Origin: Paenibacillus sp. AN1007
Lineage (GTDB): Bacteria > Bacillota > Bacilli > Paenibacillales > Paenibacillaceae
DNA length: 64,000 nt
Direction of reading: 5' to 3'
Assembly: GCF_040702995.1 (NCBI RefSeq)
Contig: NZ_CP159992.1
Span: 1,451,501-1,515,500, forward strand
How positions within the stretch are numbered: the first letter of the stretch is position 1; each line of letters begins with the position of its first letter. The translations under genes and the position numbers were made by a program. Of the stretch, positions 1 through 7,271 are shown one piece after another. The notes beneath the pieces were generated by a model, which was not told the origin of the DNA, searched no databases, and saw only the letters and a program-made list of their open reading frames with translations.

Positions 1-72
1 CTGGATAAGCTGATGCTTGCTGTCCCCTTTTCGCTGTGGCCCGCTGTCTGGATTTTTCGAATGTGGGTGTAA
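1..72 (+). CDS. Possible C-terminal end of a membrane protein (partial)
   Basis: The first frame is open from the window edge to a TAA at 70-72 and encodes 23 mostly hydrophobic residues ending in RMWV, which would suit the last membrane segment of an upstream gene. The fragment is too short to recognise and could be chance. It ends about 57 bases before the next start, so it could be the gene preceding the DUF3889 protein. Confidence 0.3.
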   Translation: MDKLMLAVPFSLWPAVWIFRMWV

Positions 73-129
73 AATGCAGACCAAAGGGGCACGATATCAG
101 CAACACATTGGTCCCAAGGGGTGAGATGC

Positions 130-462
130 ATGAGAGCGCTTATGGTTACGATACTAACGCTGATGCTTGGGTTGTCAGGCATTACAGCTGCAGCAGCAGC
201 CTCCACATCCAGCAGCATACCGGATTATGCGAAGTGGGGGATCATAGCGGTGAAAGAAACCCAAACCAAGTACAATGTCGACATTCTAGACTACAAACAT
301 ATTGGCCGCTCCTCGCTAAGCGCCAATCAGTCGAGAGAGCAGTTCAAGCTGTGGGTTCGTGCCAAAGATGGCAAGCAGTTTGCCGTATATGTTAATGTTG
401 ATTTTAATCCGAATACGCAGCAGTTAAAAAAAGTGCAATTTGCTGAATCAGATCGTCACTGA
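130..462 (+). CDS. DUF3889 family secreted protein (YqzG/YhdC-like)
   Basis: A 110-residue protein with an N-terminal signal peptide (hydrophobic core, then an Ala-rich stretch near residues 15-25) and a compact exported domain. The order PDYAKWG, then a KYN..I.DYKHIGR segment, then FKLWVRAKDGK, matches the small DUF3889 family typified by B. subtilis YqzG and YhdC, whose function is unknown. A GTG at 121 is also in frame. I chose ATG 130 because AAGGGGTG at about 115-122 sits at normal spacing before it. A strong terminator follows, so the gene probably ends its own transcript. Family membership is recalled from motif pattern only. Confidence 0.8.
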   Translation: MRALMVTILTLMLGLSGITAAAAASTSSSIPDYAKWGIIAVKETQTKYNVDILDYKHIGRSSLSANQSREQFKLWVRAKDGKQFAVYVNVDFNPNTQQLKKVQFAESDRH

Positions 463-507
463 TCAGATCAGGCTGTACCCCAAACTAAACTCTCCAAATT
501 AAAGCAG

Positions 508-550
508 AACCAGACTCCTGTTCCTTTAGGACCAAGTCTGGTTTTTTATT
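508..550 (+). terminator. Rho-independent terminator after the DUF3889 gene
   Basis: AACCAGACT (508-516) pairs with AGTCTGGTT (535-543) and is followed by a T-rich run. It separates the upstream gene from the SOS-type promoter just downstream. Confidence 0.85.
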
Positions 551-574
551 TTGAAAAATTCCTTTTTTTTGTTA

Positions 575-625
575 TTGAATAAAGAACTTACGTTCGCATA
601 TAATAATGAATACAAACAAACGTTC
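575..625 (+). promoter_or_regulatory. Sigma-A promoter with two LexA (SOS) boxes
   Basis: TTGAAT (575-580) and TATAAT (599-604) are spaced 18 bases apart. A perfect GAAC-N4-GTTC core lies between them at 584-595, which is the Gram-positive LexA/DinR box. A second box with one mismatch, AAAC-N4-GTTC, lies at 614-625. The two centres are 30 bases apart, close to three helical turns. The position implies LexA repression and induction by DNA damage of the two genes that follow. The box pattern is directly visible; regulation is inferred. Confidence 0.8.
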
Positions 626-642
626 TTACTGGAGGGATGATC

Positions 643-870
643 ATGCTTGGAAAATATGTTGGCCAGATGGTGGAGCTTGTATATATGGATCGTGCAGGAC
701 AGATTACGCAGCGGCAGATTCGAGTTAATAGTGTGCGCGGCGGAACGATTCGGGCATCCGATGGCAAAGAAGGGGCACCACGGACGTTTCTGGAGCAAAA
801 TATTCTGGCATGGCGTCCTGTCACCGAAGGGAATCGGAAGGGAGTAATCAAGTATGCTGAACGACTTTGA
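643..870 (+). CDS. WYL-like mini-protein, SOS-controlled
   Basis: A 75-residue protein. ATG 643 is preferred over ATG 637 because the Shine-Dalgarno GGAGGG (631-636) abuts the earlier codon. The order VELVYMDRAGQ, RQIRV, GGTIRASDG and PRTFLEQNILA resembles the small beta-barrel core of WYL domains, which bind ssDNA or ligands in regulators such as PafBC and DriD. Here the domain stands alone with no attached DNA-binding part. Its reading frame overlaps the next gene by 17 bases and the LexA boxes upstream predict damage induction. The WYL resemblance comes from reading the pattern; YolD-like or other SH3-like barrels are alternatives. Function is unknown. Confidence 0.7.
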   Translation: MLGKYVGQMVELVYMDRAGQITQRQIRVNSVRGGTIRASDGKEGAPRTFLEQNILAWRPVTEGNRKGVIKYAERL

Positions 871-1135
871 ACGCAAAATTTTACGCATCATCGTGAACTA
901 TGCAGGGCAGCGGCGGCGAATCCCGCGAATGGATGAGTTGGAGAACAAAACGGGCCGCAGTCGCGTCCAGATTCGGGAATCCCTGCTCGAACTTGAACGG
1001 AAAGGTCACATAGCTTGGGATAACCCGTCTGCGATGGAAAGCATACAGATTCTGCAGGCTTGGGAGCAGGAAGCGCAAATGGTTCGAAAACCGCAGCCTG
1101 CAGGGAGTGCGGTGAAATATTTTACCGATTATTAA
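854..1135 (+). CDS. LexA-N-like winged-helix protein, SOS-controlled
   Basis: A 93-residue protein whose start lies inside the end of the preceding gene, with GGAAGGGAG nine bases upstream, so the two are translationally linked. Residues 3-67 follow the layout of the LexA N-terminal winged helix: ERKILRIIV, then IPRMDELENKTG, a recognition-helix region SRVQIRESL, and LERKGHIAWD as the wing, closing with IQIL. The LexA peptidase half is absent; the last 25 residues are short and polar. A DNA-binding role in the same damage response as its WYL-like partner is plausible but inferred. Confidence 0.7.
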   Translation: MLNDFERKILRIIVNYAGQRRRIPRMDELENKTGRSRVQIRESLLELERKGHIAWDNPSAMESIQILQAWEQEAQMVRKPQPAGSAVKYFTDY

Positions 1136-1192
1136 TCAGTCATCCGAGAGCCAAGGTTAAGCACAGCACAGTCAGACATAAAACAGAGCAAA

Positions 1193-1218
1193 AAACGCCA
1201 ACCCGGTTGGATTGGCGC
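1193..1218 (-). terminator. Terminator of the DUF3892 gene
   Basis: On the minus strand CGCCAA and TTGGCG form a stem followed by TTTTTT, immediately downstream of the DUF3892 stop codon. Confidence 0.75.
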
Positions 1219-1237
1219 TGTATGTTCAGTCATTCTT

Positions 1238-1477
1238 TTAGAAAGTCGGAAGCTGGTCCAGATTGTTGGTGGGGTCCCCGTCGGCATCGCCGCGAATATA
1301 CATTTCTCCATCCTTACCTTTGAATACATTCACACCCGCAATCGCTCCGGCTTTCACTTCGTTCAGGGCCTGCTGATAATCCAGTACACGTCCGTTGGAT
1401 GTCTGGAAGGCGGTCAAATCACCGTCACCATTTTTCTGCACTGCTGTGAACGTTTCACGTGTTGTTTGATCCATCAT
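1238..1477 (-). CDS. DUF3892 domain protein
   Basis: A 79-residue acidic protein that matches the DUF3892 pattern throughout: NGDGDLTAF, SNGRVLDYQQAL, GVNVFKGKDGE and the closing DPTNNLDQLP. An in-frame extension to 1552 exists, but AGGAGAG lies eight bases before the ATG at 1477 and fixes the start. The family is common in Bacilli and has no assigned function. The gene is monocistronic, with its own terminator, and converges on the SOS-type operon. Confidence 0.85.
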   Translation of the reverse strand: MMDQTTRETFTAVQKNGDGDLTAFQTSNGRVLDYQQALNEVKAGAIAGVNVFKGKDGEMYIRGDADGDPTNNLDQLPTF

Positions 1478-1611
1478 GTCACACTCTCCTTCTATGACCA
1501 AATGGGAATGGGTTACCCTGTTAGCCTGTCCGAAATAGAGAGAAGTATTCATCCCATGCAGTGTTTTCCGAAGATTAATTGAACCGCTATTGAACTGGAC
1601 TCCGAGAATGA

Positions 1612-2055
1612 TTAGAGTGTTTTTCGCATACGAACGTGCAGAATACCCGCATCATAAAAAGGTTCTTCCGAAATCACTTCATAGCCGAGTTTATCATAAA
1701 ATTTCTGAGCCTGACACTGGGCATCCAGTAGTGAATAGGTTAGCCCCAGCTCGCGAGCAAGCTCCTCCATTGCTAATAGAAGCACACGTCCATAACCAAA
1801 TGACCGGTAGGATTCGAGTACAGCGATCCGCTGCATTTTGGCCGTGTCTTTGCTGTAATAGATCAGACGCCCTGTGGCAGCAGCCTGGCCATCCGTATGA
1901 AGCAGCACATGATGTACATCGGGGCTGATCACGTCATATTGATCAATCTCAAGTTCAGCAGGTACCTGCTGCTCCATTACAAATACCTGACGACGAATTT
2001 CAAGTGCCTGCTTCAATTCTTCTTCTGTCGTAACATAACTGATTTCAGCTGCCAA
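1612..2055 (-). CDS. GNAT family N-acetyltransferase (ElaA/YjcF type)
   Basis: About 147 residues. The N-terminal half contains ALEIRRQVFVMEQQVPAELE, typical of the ElaA/YjcF subgroup. The acetyl-CoA pyrophosphate loop appears as a variant of the R/Q-x-x-G-x-G/A motif in SFGYGRVLL, followed by the C-terminal LDAQCQAQKFYDKLGYEVI strand-helix. No ATG is available; TTG at 2055 has AAGGA at good spacing, and TTG at 2061 is the alternative. The substrate cannot be told from sequence. Confidence 0.85.
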   Translation of the reverse strand: MAAEISYVTTEEELKQALEIRRQVFVMEQQVPAELEIDQYDVISPDVHHVLLHTDGQAAATGRLIYYSKDTAKMQRIAVLESYRSFGYGRVLLLAMEELARELGLTYSLLDAQCQAQKFYDKLGYEVISEEPFYDAGILHVRMRKTL

Positions 2056-2172
2056 ATTCAATTCCTTCTTTCTGCTCCATGCGCGGCAAGTTCAGACTGC
2101 ATTATACAAAAAAATGCTTTTCCTGTATAGTTAAGTTTGGTACATACTGGGACTTTGGAGGAGGAGAGAGTG

Positions 2173-2286
2173 ATGGGAATGGCAGGTATTATGACGATTA
2201 CACTTCTGATGTCGGCGGGCATGATCGCTTTGTTGTATGTTGTGACCAAAAAAGCTTATTCTCGCAAATGGGATGAAGATGAATGA
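2173..2286 (+). CDS. Small single-pass membrane protein (37 aa, YtzI-like)
   Basis: A short gene with a very strong ribosome-binding site, GGAGGAGAG, just upstream; GTG 2170 and ATG 2173 are both possible starts. It encodes about 18 hydrophobic residues rich in Met, Ile and Leu, followed by a charged tail (VTKKAYSRKWDEDE). The layout resembles tiny Bacillus membrane proteins such as YtzI, where a membrane helix precedes a KKAYS-type motif. It lies between divergent and convergent genes with no close partner. Function is unknown. Confidence 0.6.
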   Translation: MGMAGIMTITLLMSAGMIALLYVVTKKAYSRKWDEDE

Positions 2287-2326
2287 TGCTGCGGACAGCG
2301 CCTTATTCTCCTGCTGCATCCAGCTT

Positions 2327-2602
2327 TCACGGTAAGATCTCGGTATTCCCCTGTGGGGAATAAACATCATGGACAACTGATTTGGAATATACATCCATCC
2401 ACACGGGCAGCGATTCGCTCTGTTCATTCGGCTGCTGCAGCTGCTGGAACTGCACCGTATGTTCATCCCGCTGTAATGTGCAGCCTGTCATCGTAAGGAG
2501 AACAAGAGCGCATGTGACCAGCCAATTCATTGTGCGGAAGAGAGAATGTTTACTCTGACACTGCTCGCGCTGGTATAGATGATATCGAACGGCGTATTTC
2601 AC
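2327..2602 (-). CDS. Small putative lipoprotein
   Basis: A 91-residue protein with an unusually long N-region (about 24 residues) before a hydrophobic stretch, MNWLVTCALVLLTMTGC, that ends in a lipobox-like TGC, and then a short polar domain. The GTG start at 2602 follows GAGGTG; the internal Met at the beginning of the hydrophobic stretch is another possible start. I recognise no family. It faces the tRNA region across a 190-base promoter interval. Confidence 0.55.
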   Translation of the reverse strand: MKYAVRYHLYQREQCQSKHSLFRTMNWLVTCALVLLTMTGCTLQRDEHTVQFQQLQQPNEQSESLPVWMDVYSKSVVHDVYSPQGNTEILP

Positions 2603-2682
2603 AGGAATTCACCTCGTTTCCCAAAATGGTAATGTTTCCATTATTCTGCTCCAATCCAGCCAATTTATAACCAAATTAATGA

Positions 2683-2785
2683 TTGACAATGAACGCGTTT
2701 ACTTGGTATGATACTGTTACTTCATTGAAGTTTGATGTATAGATGGGGTGACATATTGAATCATTAATCTTAACTGTATTATAAT
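2683..2785 (+). promoter_or_regulatory. Tandem sigma-A promoters for tRNA-Val
   Basis: The first promoter is TTGACA (2683-2688), 18 bases, TATGAT (2707-2712). The second is TTGAAT (2756-2761), 18 bases, TATAAT (2780-2785), which would start transcription only a few bases before the tRNA. The first is close to consensus. Confidence 0.7.
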
Positions 2786-2796
2786 GTAATTAATGA

Positions 2797-2868
2797 AGGG
2801 CGATAGCTCAGCGGGAGAGCATTATCTTGACAGGGTAAGGGTCGTGGGTTCGATCCCCACTCGTCCTA
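2797..2868 (+). tRNA. tRNA-Val (anticodon GAC)
   Basis: A full cloverleaf can be drawn. The acceptor AGGGCGA pairs with TCGTCCT with one G-U, the D stem is GCTC/GAGC, the anticodon stem TTATC/GGTAA holds loop TTGACAG with anticodon GAC, and the T stem GTGGG/CCCAC holds loop TTCGATC. The discriminator is A and no CCA is encoded, so CCA would be added after transcription. The gene is solitary and sits directly before the integrase remnant. Confidence 0.93.
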
Positions 2869-2892
2869 TATATAACAATATTACTTAGCTTA

Positions 2893-2917
2893 GACAGCCC
2901 TTCACGGCTGTTTTTTG
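2893..2917 (+). terminator. Terminator after tRNA-Val
   Basis: ACAGCC and GGCTGT form a stem around a short loop, followed by TTTTTTG. Confidence 0.8.
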
Positions 2918-3020
2918 TTATGTCCGATTAATTGAAGAAGATGACAACTAAACATGGTTTGAACCGGAGGGCTGCCTGCAAAAATATGTGGGTAGTCTTT
3001 ATTATATCTTATTGATTTAA

Positions 3021-3029
3021 TGCTATAAT
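3021..3029 (+). promoter_or_regulatory. Extended -10 promoter candidate for the recombinase
   Basis: TGCTATAAT is an extended -10 element with no good -35. It lies 80 bases before the recombinase start. Confidence 0.45.
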
Positions 3030-3108
3030 CTAGATATTAACTAATTGTGAAAGTAGTAGTAGGGAGTTCAGATTTATATAACAGAAAAAAGATATGGTGG
3101 TGAAATAA

Positions 3109-4735
3109 TTGGTACAAATTAAACGAGTTGCAGCTCTATATCGAGTATCTACAAAAGGACAATTGGACGGAAATGACATACCCATGCAGCGGCGATCTTG
3201 TAGAGCAATGATTGAAAAGCAGCAGGGGTGGAAGTTGGTAAAAGAATATACTGAAAGAGGTGTCTCAGGGTTCAAAGTATCTGCTTTGAACCGAGATGTA
3301 ATTCAAAGGACTAAAGAGGACGCAGAAAATGGATTGTTCGATGTATTGCTAGTATTTATGTTTGATAGATTAGGCAGAAAAGATGATGAGACTCCCTTCT
3401 TAGTTGAGTGGTTTGTAAACAAAGGAATCGAGATGTGGTCTGTAATAGAAGGACAGCAAAAAATTGAAGTACATACAGACAGGATGATCAACTTTCTTAG
3501 ATTCTGGCAGTCGAGCGGAGAAAGCAGAAAAACTTCGGATCGGGTGAACGAAAAACATAAGCAAATGGTGGAAGAGGGTATATTTCGAGGTGGTGGTATA
3601 CCATATGGGTATAGAGGTGTTGATTCCGGTAATTTTAATAAAAAGGGTAAGGTGCTGCTTAAATTAGTAAAACACGAAGAAGAGTCTTTGGTGGTACAGA
3701 GAATGTTCCGACTGGTACTAGAAGAAGGATACGGACAATTAAGGATAGCTAAATTGTTGAACGAAGAGAACATACCCACAAGAAAGGCTAAACAGTGGGG
3801 GGGCGGCTACTGTGAATGTCATACTTAAAAATCCTATATATAAAGGAATTATGAGATACAGGAAAGGATTGGGAGACGATACATTTTCTAAGCCCATTCC
3901 TGAATTAATTATAATATCCGAAAAGGATTGGAATTCAGCTCAAGATATTAGAGAAAAAAAGAATCCTAAAAATAAGAAAATGAACGATAATTCTGTTCCC
4001 ATAAGCACAAAAGGCAGTTTACTTCTAACTGGGATAGCGAGATGCGGGTGTTGTAATTCAAGGCTAACTTCAACAACATTTGTTAATAAATATAAGGCTG
4101 CAAATGGAGAAATACTTAGATACAATCAAAATAAAAGTTATCGATGTACCGGAAAATTACAAGGGAAAACCGATTGTATTGGTCAAGCTACTTTCTCGTC
4201 TAAGAAAGTTGAGCAGCAAGTAATGAAGCAAGTAAATAGTTACTTGAATCAACTCGAAACTATAGATTTCAGTTCAAAAATAGATCTAATCAAAGAGAAA
4301 ATATCAAATGAGGAAGAGACAAAAATTAAGAACCTGCAGTCTATACTTGAAGAAAATTATAATGAGCTATCGGTTCTAAACGCCGAAGTCACTAAATCAA
4401 TTATGGGCAAAAGTGCCTTCAAACCAAAGATTCTTAATGATCTCATTGAGAAGACAGAATTGGAGATTATGCAAAATACCAATGAAATGAATGAAACTGA
4501 AGGAATACTTTCTTCTAAAAAGATTGAACTGTCTGAAATGGAAACATTAAAAGAGTATATTCCGGTTTGGCATGATGTTTTTGATGAAGCCTCAATGGAA
4601 AAAAAGAAAATGATGTTAAGTACATTGATTGATGTTGTTTACGTTAGTAAAGAGAAAATCTCAGTAGAGATCAAAGCTAGGCTTAAAGAGTTCTTAGGAC
4701 TTTTATCTAGTGAAAGTAAATATGCTGAGAGTTAA
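3109..4735 (+). pseudogene. Large serine recombinase/integrase, frameshifted
   Basis: Two overlapping frames (3109-3828 and 3812-4735) together encode one large serine recombinase of about 541 residues. The first frame carries the resolvase catalytic domain: AALYRVSTKGQ with nucleophile Ser14, then FMFDRLGRKDDE, and the start of the recombinase domain (GIPYGYRG, LNEENIPTRKA). The second frame continues with VILKNPIYKG, a zinc ribbon (CGCC near its residue 73, later YRCTGK and DC) and a long charged coiled coil. The break is at a run of seven G at 3797-3803; six would restore the frame. The gene starts at TTG behind GGTGGTG. It is clearly more AT-rich than its neighbours, a sign of transfer. 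It may be dead, slippage-expressed, or a sequencing artefact. Confidence 0.85.
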
Positions 4736-4739
4736 CAGA

Positions 4740-4760
4740 GTAGTGTGGTTCGTGCCCACT
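4740..4760 (+). repeat. Degenerate copy of the tRNA-Val T-arm (possible att relic)
   Basis: This stretch matches the tRNA T-arm at 2841-2861 at 18 of 20 aligned positions if two single-base gaps are allowed. It sits just past the recombinase stop codon, as expected for the far end of an element integrated at the tRNA. It is imperfect, so chance or an old tRNA fragment cannot be excluded. Confidence 0.4.
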
Positions 4761-4771
4761 GCAGATCAATA

Positions 4772-4810
4772 CGAGAAGTCCTGCGCAGCAGGGCTTCTTT
4801 TCTTTTTTTA
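4772..4810 (+). terminator. Terminator after the recombinase
   Basis: GAAGTCCTG pairs with CAGGGCTTC (one G-U) around a five-base loop, followed by a long T-rich run. Confidence 0.8.
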
Positions 4811-4899
4811 ACAAAATTTAAACTTCACCTACACTTCAACGTAAGGTTAAGCCTCTATTGTTATATGTGAAGAACATACAGCAGAAGGAGAGAGACAAC

Positions 4900-7116
4900 A
4901 TGCACCTTTCAAAAATCAAATCCACGAACTTTATTCAAAAAGCGATGCTGAGCACACTGGTGATGACACTTGCGGCATCCCCACTAATCTATGCTGCGCA
5001 TGCGGAGGCGTCACAAGGGTCCATGGCGGCCGCTGGTGCGGAGCAGGTACAAGCAAATTACGGCACGCAGCAGGCTGTATCTCAATATCAATCACCGATC
5101 CAGTATCTGATTCAGGCGCGTCTGGATGAGAAAGAGATGAATATACAGGCAAGCCAGACCGTGACTTATCGGAATACAAGCAAAGATACGCTTAAGGAGT
5201 TAGTGATGCATACCTATGCGGATGCCAATCGATCTAAAGCGACCCAGACACAAATGTATATCGGTCAGAATGAGCATATAGCCAAAGAAAATCCGGATAA
5301 AAAAGCATCAGACTTTCTGGGCGGGATAGATATTTTGGAAGTGAAGCAGCAGGAAAATCAAAAACCAGCGGATAAGCTTCTTTTTAGCAACCGAAATCAG
5401 GCATTAAGCGTGCAGTTAAAAACGCCTCTGCAGCCGGGTGAATCGATCACCCTGCAGGTGGACTTTCTGCTCGATATTCCGTATGGGATGCAGCGGCTCT
5501 CTTACTATAAGGATCAGATTAATGCGGCACACTGGTTTCCGGTCATGTCTGTATATGACGAAAACAGCCATCAGTGGAACAAGACAACGTACAGCACTTC
5601 CTTTGAGAGTGATTACTATACCTCGTCTGATTTCGATGTTGAGCTGAATGTGCCCGATTCATATAAGGTCGTCATGCCGGGAGAGATCACTTCCAAAGAC
5701 AGTGCCGAACGCGGACGGAAAGTGGTCACAGCGCGCGCCGCGAACACCAGAGAATTTGCTTTTTTTGCTGGTCCGAATTTAAAGTCAGCACGTGAGACGC
5801 GAGATGGGTTAACTGTAGAATATTTTTATTCCGGCGATGACCCTGTCAAGAAAGCTGCAGTGGACAAGTACGTCGATTATGCATTTAAAGTCATCGCGTT
5901 TTATAGTGAGAAATATGGTAAATATCCTTATCCCGATTTTCGGATTATCGAAACGTATGTGGATGGTTTTGGCGTTGAATATTCAAGATTAATACAGATG
6001 CCGCAGCGTCCTGCAGAAGTACTGCCTGAAGATGATACGACGTTTGTGCATGAAATTGCACATCAGTGGTTCCATGCTTTAATTGGGAACAATTCAGAAA
6101 CGGAATCCTTTCTGGATGAAGGTTTTGCCGATTTCTCCACGGTGTATTTTTTAGAAAAGCAGGGCAATAAGCTGGGAGGTTTCAGATCGATTCAGCTCGA
6201 TCCGTCACCTATTGATATACCCATTGCTTCAACAAATGAGCAGGCAGGAGAAATGGCTGATTATATTTTCTACCAAAAGGGACGTCAGGCGATCTACCAA
6301 TTATACCGCTCCGTTGGTGAACAGCAGTTTGATGCGTTTATGAAAGAGTACTTTAACCGTTTTATCTACCAAAACGCTTCGATTAATGGATTGCTTGATA
6401 CCATAGGGGATGTGCTGGGTAAAGAACAGCGTCGGGAAATGGAAAAAGCGTTGATTCAACCTGGATTTGAACTCAAGCAGGAATATCAAATGTCCAAAGA
6501 TGAGATGGCAGCCTATATGCACGACGCATATCAGCCGCAATACGAGTCTCTTATGAATAATATTCCAAACATGCCTTATGAAGTGATGGTTCGTCTAATG
6601 GACAAGTCTTTCCGAGGGGAACCGTTAACCATTGTACTTGGTGATCAGGTGAGCAAAGCAGCTGCAAAACAGCAGGAACAAGCAACCAGCCAATTAACTC
6701 AGATTTTTGATGTATTTGGCATAAAATATGATATCGTTCGTGACCGCAAGCAGTTGAAGCAGAAGCTAAAACGTGAGATTGGCGACAGCAACCTGATTCT
6801 TATTGGTAATGCGAAGTCTAATGGCATTGTGCAGGCTCTGAAACAAAGCATGAATGACCGGGCAGGTAAAATTGGTTTGGACTGGAAAAACGCCATGAAC
6901 GCATCTGGCCATTCGGGAGCCTATGTCATTAAACATCCATATAATCAGAATCGGCTCCTGATTCATTATTATTGGAATGACGACCACCTCGGGGATAAGG
7001 CTGCAGCATCTTTTATGGAAAAAAATCAGGAATCCCTTACAATTTCCCAAAATCTTTACCAATATTACGAGCTGGATCGTAACGGTAAGTTGAAAACTAG
7101 CAAAAAAGTCGAATGA
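4900..7116 (+). CDS. Exported M1-family metallopeptidase
   Basis: A 738-residue protein with a signal peptide (Lys-rich start, hydrophobic segment, AAHAEA cleavage region near 30-36). The aminopeptidase N fold is recognisable: a beta-rich N-terminal domain, then the zinc site H384-E385-x-x-H388 and, 18 residues on, E407 (FLDEGFADF). These are the zinc-binding and catalytic residues of gluzincins, so the site looks intact. The last 200 residues are alpha/beta and not typical of short M1 enzymes. An upstream in-frame start at 4858 is disfavoured because AAGGAG lies nine bases before ATG 4900. It probably trims peptides outside the membrane. Promoter and terminator make it monocistronic. Confidence 0.88.
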   Translation: MHLSKIKSTNFIQKAMLSTLVMTLAASPLIYAAHAEASQGSMAAAGAEQVQANYGTQQAVSQYQSPIQYLIQARLDEKEMNIQASQTVTYRNTSKDTLKELVMHTYADANRSKATQTQMYIGQNEHIAKENPDKKASDFLGGIDILEVKQQENQKPADKLLFSNRNQALSVQLKTPLQPGESITLQVDFLLDIPYGMQRLSYYKDQINAAHWFPVMSVYDENSHQWNKTTYSTSFESDYYTSSDFDVELNVPDSYKVVMPGEITSKDSAERGRKVVTARAANTREFAFFAGPNLKSARETRDGLTVEYFYSGDDPVKKAAVDKYVDYAFKVIAFYSEKYGKYPYPDFRIIETYVDGFGVEYSRLIQMPQRPAEVLPEDDTTFVHEIAHQWFHALIGNNSETESFLDEGFADFSTVYFLEKQGNKLGGFRSIQLDPSPIDIPIASTNEQAGEMADYIFYQKGRQAIYQLYRSVGEQQFDAFMKEYFNRFIYQNASINGLLDTIGDVLGKEQRREMEKALIQPGFELKQEYQMSKDEMAAYMHDAYQPQYESLMNNIPNMPYEVMVRLMDKSFRGEPLTIVLGDQVSKAAAKQQEQATSQLTQIFDVFGIKYDIVRDRKQLKQKLKREIGDSNLILIGNAKSNGIVQALKQSMNDRAGKIGLDWKNAMNASGHSGAYVIKHPYNQNRLLIHYYWNDDHLGDKAAASFMEKNQESLTISQNLYQYYELDRNGKLKTSKKVE

Positions 7117-7162
7117 TGCATTTTACAATAAATTAGAAGCATAAAAAAAGATATGTTTATGG

Positions 7163-7190
7163 AGAGCCGCTATAAGAGGCGGCTCTTTTT
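7163..7190 (+). terminator. Terminator after the M1 peptidase
   Basis: AGAGCCGC and GCGGCTCT form a perfect eight-base stem followed by T residues. Confidence 0.88.
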
Positions 7191-7271
7191 GCCTGTTCAG
7201 TTCCATTTAAGGTTTCTCCCTTAAACTTCTCCGTAGCAGAATTAAAAAAGAGATGTAAGGTGGGAAAACGG

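Noticed and set aside
3303-3779. 158-codon minus-strand frame within the recombinase
   Set aside because: Opposite strand of a recognised catalytic domain and rich in Ser/Asn/Phe, typical of antisense frames in AT-rich DNA.
4821-4850. MerR-type operator before the M1 peptidase gene
   Set aside because: Only four bases at each end (ACCT/AGGT) pair; the inner positions do not, so it is no better than chance.
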